DNA of 9,309 nt from Actinomycetes bacterium (GTDB lineage Bacteria; Actinomycetota; Aquicultoria; CAJVYJ01; JAUVQD01), in NCBI GenBank assembly GCA_030605305.1, contig JAUWIO010000018.1, positions 1 through 9,309 on the forward strand, read 5' to 3'. The first letter of the stretch is position 1; each line of letters starts with the position of its first letter. The notes beneath the pieces were generated by a model that did no database searches, was not told where the DNA came from, and saw only the letters and a list, made by a program, of their open reading frames with translations. Below, piece after piece: positions 5,682 to 9,309 of the stretch. Made by a program: the position numbers and the translations under genes.

Positions 5682-7178
5682 TTGAAACGAGTATTGTTAG
5701 TCAACGCCCGCAGGGGTTATATCTCAAGCGAGTACGGCCTGGGCTACCAGGTGCCGCTCGGACTTGTTTTTGTCGGCGGCCCGCTGACGGATGCCGGTTT
5801 TGAAGTCAAGCTCATTGATGCGGACGCTCTGAAGCTGTCTGAAGATGAACTGACGTCGGCGGCCCAAGATTTTGCCCCGGATCTGATCGGCATCAGCCAC
5901 ACTGGTTCAACCGCTGCGCACACTCACGTGATCGATACGATTTATGCCCTGAAAAAGGCTCTGCCCGAATCAAAGCTGGTCTACGGGGGCGTTTATCCAA
6001 GTTTCGCCTTTCGGGCCATCATGGAAGACGTACCGGCGATCGACTATGTCGTTCGGGGCGAGGGCGAGAATATCACGCTGCAGCTGGCGGCGGCTTTGCG
6101 GGACGGCGGAGCATTTGAGGACATTGACGGGCTGGTCTGGCGGCACCGAGAGGGTGGCGGCTTCAAAGTTAATCAGGCCGCCAAGCCGCTGTGTGACCTC
6201 GATCGTTATCGTCCGGGCTGGGAATTGGTCGATTGGGATCTTTACAAACTTTTAGGTCAGCGAGCCGCGGGCGTACAGTTTGGGCGCGGCTGCCCCAATA
6301 CCTGCAACTTTTGCGGCCAGTGGGTCTTTTGGAAGAAATACAGGCGTCGGAGCCCAAAGAACTTCGTCGATCAGATAGAGCATCTGGCGAATGAGTACGG
6401 CATAGAGCATTTTTGGCCGGCTGACGAACACTTTGCCGCCGACCGCGAGGCCCTCACCGAGGTCCTCGAAGAAATGATCTCGCGAGGCATACGAGTCTCG
6501 ATGTCCATCAATGCTTCGGTCGATACTATCTTGCGCGATGAGGACATCCTTCATCTTTATAAGAAAGCCGGGGTCGATTTTGCGGCTCTGGGGGTCGAGT
6601 CCGACAATGACGAAGTCGTCGATAGTTTCGGCAAGAGTTCGTATGCGATGGCCACCAGGGCGATGGAGCTTCTTCGAAAACACGGCATACTTTCATGCGC
6701 GAACGTCATCTTCGGGTTGGAAGATGAGACCTTCAAGACGATTTGGCGCCGGTTCTTGAGGCTGCGCCGGATGGATCCGGATTTTATTAACGCCACGTAT
6801 CTGACACCCCACTTCTGGACGCCGCTCGGCTCCAAGGTGCCACTGGACAAGGTGATCGAACCGGACACATCACGCTGGGGTTATCGCAACCAGGTCGTGG
6901 CCACTCCCAACTTGACGCCCGGACAACTTTTCTTTGGAGTCAAGGCGACCGAGTTCTTCTTGCATATTCGGCCATCGCGGATCTGGCGAGCGATCTTCCC
7001 GCACGACCGGGTCGTCGGGCGCATGGGCATGAATGCTCTGTATCGAGCCTTGATCGTCTGGATGATCGAGGTCGTTCACGATAGGCCAAAGAACGTCGTC
7101 CGAGCGGGCGAGTTCGCGGCCCACGAGAAGTCCGTGCGCATTCTCTTTCCTCGGGCAACCCGAAAAGAACGACGCTAG
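5682..7178 (+). CDS. BchE-like cobalamin-binding-domain radical SAM protein
   Basis: 498 aa. The N-terminal 1-140 is a Rossmann-type B12-binding domain (MKRVLLVN, PLGLVFVGGPLTDAGFEVKLID, PDLIGISHTGS, VYGGVYPSF, YVVRGEGE) without the DxHxxG cobalamin-His motif. The radical SAM core begins near 195 with GRGCPNTCNFCGQW; C204, C208 and C211 form the CX3CX2C iron-sulfur site. The following VFWKKYRRRSP and FVDQIEHL closely recall BchE, the oxygen-independent Mg-protoporphyrin monomethyl ester cyclase. Later elements are ADEHFAADR and ALGVESDNDEVV. It is somewhat shorter than typical BchE, and no bacteriochlorophyll gene is nearby, so a different tetrapyrrole, lipid or other methylene/methyl reaction is just as likely. 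The TTG start is forced by a TAG at 5664-5666; the Shine-Dalgarno is weak (CTGGAT). It converges on the ferritin gene with a 6-base gap. Confidence 0.85.
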   Translation: MKRVLLVNARRGYISSEYGLGYQVPLGLVFVGGPLTDAGFEVKLIDADALKLSEDELTSAAQDFAPDLIGISHTGSTAAHTHVIDTIYALKKALPESKLVYGGVYPSFAFRAIMEDVPAIDYVVRGEGENITLQLAAALRDGGAFEDIDGLVWRHREGGGFKVNQAAKPLCDLDRYRPGWELVDWDLYKLLGQRAAGVQFGRGCPNTCNFCGQWVFWKKYRRRSPKNFVDQIEHLANEYGIEHFWPADEHFAADREALTEVLEEMISRGIRVSMSINASVDTILRDEDILHLYKKAGVDFAALGVESDNDEVVDSFGKSSYAMATRAMELLRKHGILSCANVIFGLEDETFKTIWRRFLRLRRMDPDFINATYLTPHFWTPLGSKVPLDKVIEPDTSRWGYRNQVVATPNLTPGQLFFGVKATEFFLHIRPSRIWRAIFPHDRVVGRMGMNALYRALIVWMIEVVHDRPKNVVRAGEFAAHEKSVRILFPRATRKERR

Positions 7179-7184
7179 AAAACT

Positions 7185-7595
7185 TTACTGCAGCAGGGAC
7201 GAGAACTGCTGGGCATGGTCTTCTTCGGCCGAAAGTATCTGCTCAAAAAGATCCCTGGTGACGATGTCGCCGTCTGTGTCCGCCCGATCTATCACTTTAT
7301 GATATAGGCTGATAGTTTCCTTCTCGGCCGCCAGGTCATCGGCGATCATCTCTTCCAGGTTCCCTCCGACCTTGACCTCGACCGGCTTGGTCGTCGGGGT
7401 CACCCCGTAATAATCGAGCCGCTCGGCGATATCCTCGGCGTGCTTCATCTCCGCGATCGAGATCTTCTTGACCATGTCCCTGAAAGGGGGACTGTCCAGC
7501 CCCTTACCCATCACGTGATGCCACATGTACTGGGTGGAAACAGCCAACTCCTGAGCCACGCTTTGTTGCATTAAGTCGATCAATTCCTCGCTCAA
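7185..7595 (-). CDS. bfr: Bacterioferritin-like diiron protein
   Basis: 136 aa from TTG 7595. An ATG at 7610 in the same frame lies inside the Shine-Dalgarno (GGAGGTGAT, 7600-7608), so the TTG just after it, starting SEELIDLMQQ, is the likely start. It is a four-helix ferritin-like fold. Diiron ligands read off at bacterioferritin spacing: E16 (QELAVSTQY), E49 and H52 (EMKHAED), E91 (AAEKETI), E124 and H127 (EEDHAQ). M50 sits where bacterioferritin uses Met52 as axial haem ligand, so haem binding at a dimer interface is plausible. It is about 20 residues shorter than E. coli Bfr at the C-terminus. Role: iron oxidation and storage, or peroxide protection. It is divergent from the metallo-beta-lactamase-fold gene, with the palindrome at 7639-7654 between their likely starts. 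The symbol bfr is tentative. Confidence 0.85.
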   Translation of the reverse strand: MSEELIDLMQQSVAQELAVSTQYMWHHVMGKGLDSPPFRDMVKKISIAEMKHAEDIAERLDYYGVTPTTKPVEVKVGGNLEEMIADDLAAEKETISLYHKVIDRADTDGDIVTRDLFEQILSAEEDHAQQFSSLLQ

Positions 7596-7628
7596 ACGTA
7601 TCACCTCCATAAAAACTAAGACATCTGA

Positions 7629-8519
7629 ATGACTCGGTTATTCCCTAGGGGATACGAAAATCACCGACGCGGGTATGAAATCACGGTGCACCCGGTGGAG
7701 ATATTCAGCTATGAATCCGGCCCGGAAGCAGCGTACGCGGCCTCTCATTATTTCCTGACGACGGACGGTGCGTGGCTGTTAGATGAGCAGTTGTTAAGAG
7801 ACCAGCCGGAGGACCTCGCTGTGCAGATGGCAGAGGATATACCCGGGGCTGAGATCGATTCAGTCTTCATTACTTCAGCCCGCCTGGAGCACTATGCATC
7901 TCTCGGCGTTCTCACTGCTCAACATAGACCGCATGTTTACGCGACGGCCGCCGACAAGAAGCGCATCACGACCGGCGCCGGGCAGCGACTGGCTGCGCTC
8001 AAGGAAGCGTACGGGCCGCGCGCACCTGAAGAGCTGGTGTTCCCTGAGGAAACGGTGCGCACCTCCGAGCGCCGCCAATGGAAAGAGCTTGAGGTCGACT
8101 TCCTCGACGTGGGCGCGCGTGAGCCCGCGGGAAACCTTGTCTGCTTTCTACCCGCCAAGAAACAGCTGATAGCCGGGGACCTGGTCTTCAATAAGGTCCA
8201 CCCATTCCTCGATCGCCTTGAGATAGATAGGTGGGTGCGCTCGCTGGATATTTTGAGCTCTTTGAGCCCAAAGACGGTCTATCCGGGTCACGGGCCGGTG
8301 GTCGGCGGCGAGGTGCTGACGCATCTCAAGCGATATCTGGCTCACTTTCGAGTCGCGGTTGGATATTTCGGGCGCCCAGGGCAAAAGCTTACTGAAAACA
8401 TATTGGACGGCGTCCAAAGCCTCATGGTCGATAAGTATCCCGACTACCAGGCGCCGGAGCACCTAGTCCAGGGCATCATCGTCGAATATGAAAGACAGTT
8501 CGGGCGTCGCGCTGCCTAA
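7629..8519 (+). CDS. Metallo-beta-lactamase-fold protein with degenerate metal site
   Basis: 296 aa from ATG 7629. The fold is recognisable: HYFLTTDGAWLLDEQL (strand pair), IDSVFITSARLEHYASLG (motif 1), NLVCFLPAKKQLIAGD (about 169-184) and TVYPGHGPV (216-224), as in glyoxalase-II/flavodiiron-type hydrolases. In place of HxHxDH (or HxExDH) it has S83-A-R85-L-E87-H88, and the third His position (normally near GHTPG) reads GAREPAG. Only H88, D184 and H221 remain, so an ordinary dinuclear zinc or iron hydrolase is unlikely; it may be a pseudoenzyme or use a single metal. The ATG has no Shine-Dalgarno, and the palindrome 7639-7654 falls within its first codons. GTG 7684 (VHPVEIF...) is an alternative start that would leave room for promoters of both divergent genes. 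It converges on the phosphoesterase gene with a 13-base gap. Confidence 0.78.
   Translation: MTRLFPRGYENHRRGYEITVHPVEIFSYESGPEAAYAASHYFLTTDGAWLLDEQLLRDQPEDLAVQMAEDIPGAEIDSVFITSARLEHYASLGVLTAQHRPHVYATAADKKRITTGAGQRLAALKEAYGPRAPEELVFPEETVRTSERRQWKELEVDFLDVGAREPAGNLVCFLPAKKQLIAGDLVFNKVHPFLDRLEIDRWVRSLDILSSLSPKTVYPGHGPVVGGEVLTHLKRYLAHFRVAVGYFGRPGQKLTENILDGVQSLMVDKYPDYQAPEHLVQGIIVEYERQFGRRAA
7639..7654. promoter_or_regulatory. 16-bp near-palindrome TATTCCCTAGGGGATA, possible operator
   Basis: Seven of eight arm positions pair (the exception is T7642 against G7651). It lies 45 bases upstream of the likely ferritin start, within the 5' part of the metallo-beta-lactamase-fold frame, where a promoter of the minus-strand gene should be. 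I do not recognise the regulator. Control of ferritin by an iron, redox or metal sensor is only inference. Confidence 0.4.
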
Positions 8520-8532
8520 GGGCGGGGGATGC

Positions 8533-9279
8533 TCAGATGCCGTGTGTCAGGCGGTCCGCCAAGACAGGCGGAAGTCCGGCTGACAGTATCTTTTCGCGAC
8601 AGTTCTCGATCGGGTACTCAACGCGTCGCCACTCTATCCAATCGTCTTTTGTGTCGATGACGGCATATGCCGCCCGGGAATCACCGTCTCGCGGTTGACC
8701 GACGCTCCCGGGGTTGATGAGGACGCGGGAACCGAAGTCGTTGAGGTCAAAACGGTGCCCACAGCGCGGGACGAGGCGGTCGGTCTTAATGCCTCGGTGC
8801 GATTGAAAATATATGATCGGGCGATGAGTGTGGCCGCAGAACCCGCGCCCGTCCCCGACCGACTCGAAGGCCGCCTCGGCCGCGGTGATCGAATTCAGGT
8901 AGCCCCAGATGGGATCGAGCGGCCCACCATGCCAAAACAAAGACCGTGGCTCTATTGTCAGTGACGGCGGCCGGTCCAGCCAGCCACGCTCCGTTTCTCC
9001 CAGGCGGGGTATCGTCCATTCGATCGCTTCGCGGCCCGCGGGAACAAAGCTCGTAACCGGCACGCGTCCCAGCACCGCCAGATCGTGATTGCCGCTGCCC
9101 CCGTGAAAGACACCGTCAAAAGTAGATAACAACTCTATGCACCGCTCAGGCTCCGCTCCATAGCCGACAATATCTCCAAGAGACCAGAGCTCCTCGCAGG
9201 GACCGGCATCCTCCAGCACGGCTGCCAACGCATCTGCGGTGCTGTGGACCTCGCTGATGATCAGCGCGCTTATCCCCAA
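8533..9279 (-). CDS. YfcE/calcineurin-type metallophosphoesterase
   Basis: 248 aa. Start TTG 9279 (MGISALIISEVHS) has a GGAGG Shine-Dalgarno (9289-9293) nine bases upstream. The calcineurin-like phosphoesterase motifs appear in order: ISEVH (9-12), GDIVGYG (35-41), GNHD (63-66), WHGGP (116-120), GHTHRP (149-154), then LINPGSVGQPRDGDSRAAYAVID, typical of the YfcE/MJ0936-like branch that hydrolyses phosphodiesters. The first motif is normally DxH with Asp bridging the metals; here it is E10-V-H12. Glu can still bind metal, so activity may be altered rather than lost. The length is normal. It is a single gene at the right edge, convergent with the metallo-beta-lactamase-fold gene. Its physiological substrate cannot be deduced from the window. 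Confidence 0.87.
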   Translation of the reverse strand: MGISALIISEVHSTADALAAVLEDAGPCEELWSLGDIVGYGAEPERCIELLSTFDGVFHGGSGNHDLAVLGRVPVTSFVPAGREAIEWTIPRLGETERGWLDRPPSLTIEPRSLFWHGGPLDPIWGYLNSITAAEAAFESVGDGRGFCGHTHRPIIYFQSHRGIKTDRLVPRCGHRFDLNDFGSRVLINPGSVGQPRDGDSRAAYAVIDTKDDWIEWRRVEYPIENCREKILSAGLPPVLADRLTHGI

Positions 9280-9288
9280 TAACGTCGT

Positions 9289-9307
9289 CCTCCGGCCCCC
9301 CCGGAGG
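9289..9307 (-). promoter_or_regulatory. Hairpin masking the Shine-Dalgarno of the phosphoesterase gene
   Basis: CCTCCGG (9289-9295), five C, CCGGAGG (9301-9307): a perfect 7-bp stem. On the minus-strand transcript its 3' arm contains GGAGG, the ribosome-binding site of the gene at 9279, so the hairpin would hide it. No T-run follows on the minus strand, so it does not look like a terminator of an upstream gene. The real leader extends beyond the window. Confidence 0.45.
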
Positions 9308-9309
9308 GC

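Noticed and set aside
5615..5803. ATG frame (62 codons) overlapping the start of the BchE-like gene
   Set aside because: It has no Shine-Dalgarno and no family resemblance, and it is out of frame with the clear MKRVLLVN start of the radical SAM protein.

Overview
The window (about 9.3 kb, moderately GC-rich) looks like chromosomal DNA of a motile bacterium that uses cyclic-di-GMP signalling. The protein flavour (a tandem GGDEF/HD-GYP pair, an acid-rich periplasmic sensor, a haem-type bacterioferritin, a BchE-like radical SAM protein, and frequent GTG/TTG starts with strong Shine-Dalgarno sites) makes me lean to a deep actinobacterial lineage. That placement is inference. No transposase, integrase, phage gene or CRISPR array is visible.

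Left part (1-4845), signalling. Minus strand at the left edge: the N-terminal part of a CHASE-domain membrane sensor that runs off the window, apparently frameshifted just after its start. Divergent from it is a small muconolactone-isomerase-like protein (700-987) preceded by a CsoR/CstR-like operator. Then come two tandem minus-strand paralogues of a periplasmic-sensor/GGDEF/HD-GYP protein. The downstream copy (997-2638) is broken by an in-frame TAA, a deletion of about 351 bp that removes most of the GGDEF domain, and an A8-tract frameshift. The upstream copy (2866-4692, 608 aa) is intact from a GTG. Its original ATG at 4776, with a strong Shine-Dalgarno, is separated from it by an in-frame TAG. 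Both copies have near-consensus flagellar sigma28 (FliA/SigD) promoters at exactly the same distance from their ATGs, which ties c-di-GMP turnover to the motility regulon.

Middle (4846-5681). An AhpD/carboxymuconolactone-decarboxylase-like protein (5000-5395) is followed by a compact candidate structured RNA (about 5438-5577). This RNA has an extended -10 promoter, a perfect Shine-Dalgarno, a 10-codon ORF starting in a hairpin loop, a long-range stem that includes that ORF's stop codon, and an intrinsic terminator. I do not recognise its class; it is the best candidate in the window for something undescribed.

Right part (5682-9309). Four single genes: a BchE-like cobalamin/radical SAM protein (+), a bacterioferritin-like diiron protein (-), a metallo-beta-lactamase-fold protein that has lost most of its metal ligands (+), and a YfcE-type metallophosphoesterase (-) whose first metal-ligand Asp is Glu. 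They alternate in strand, so they are not one operon. A 7-bp hairpin at the right edge covers the ribosome-binding site of the last gene.

An unusual theme is that all three signalling genes carry a reading-frame lesion in or near the N-terminal part, while the rest of the frame stays open or easily alignable.
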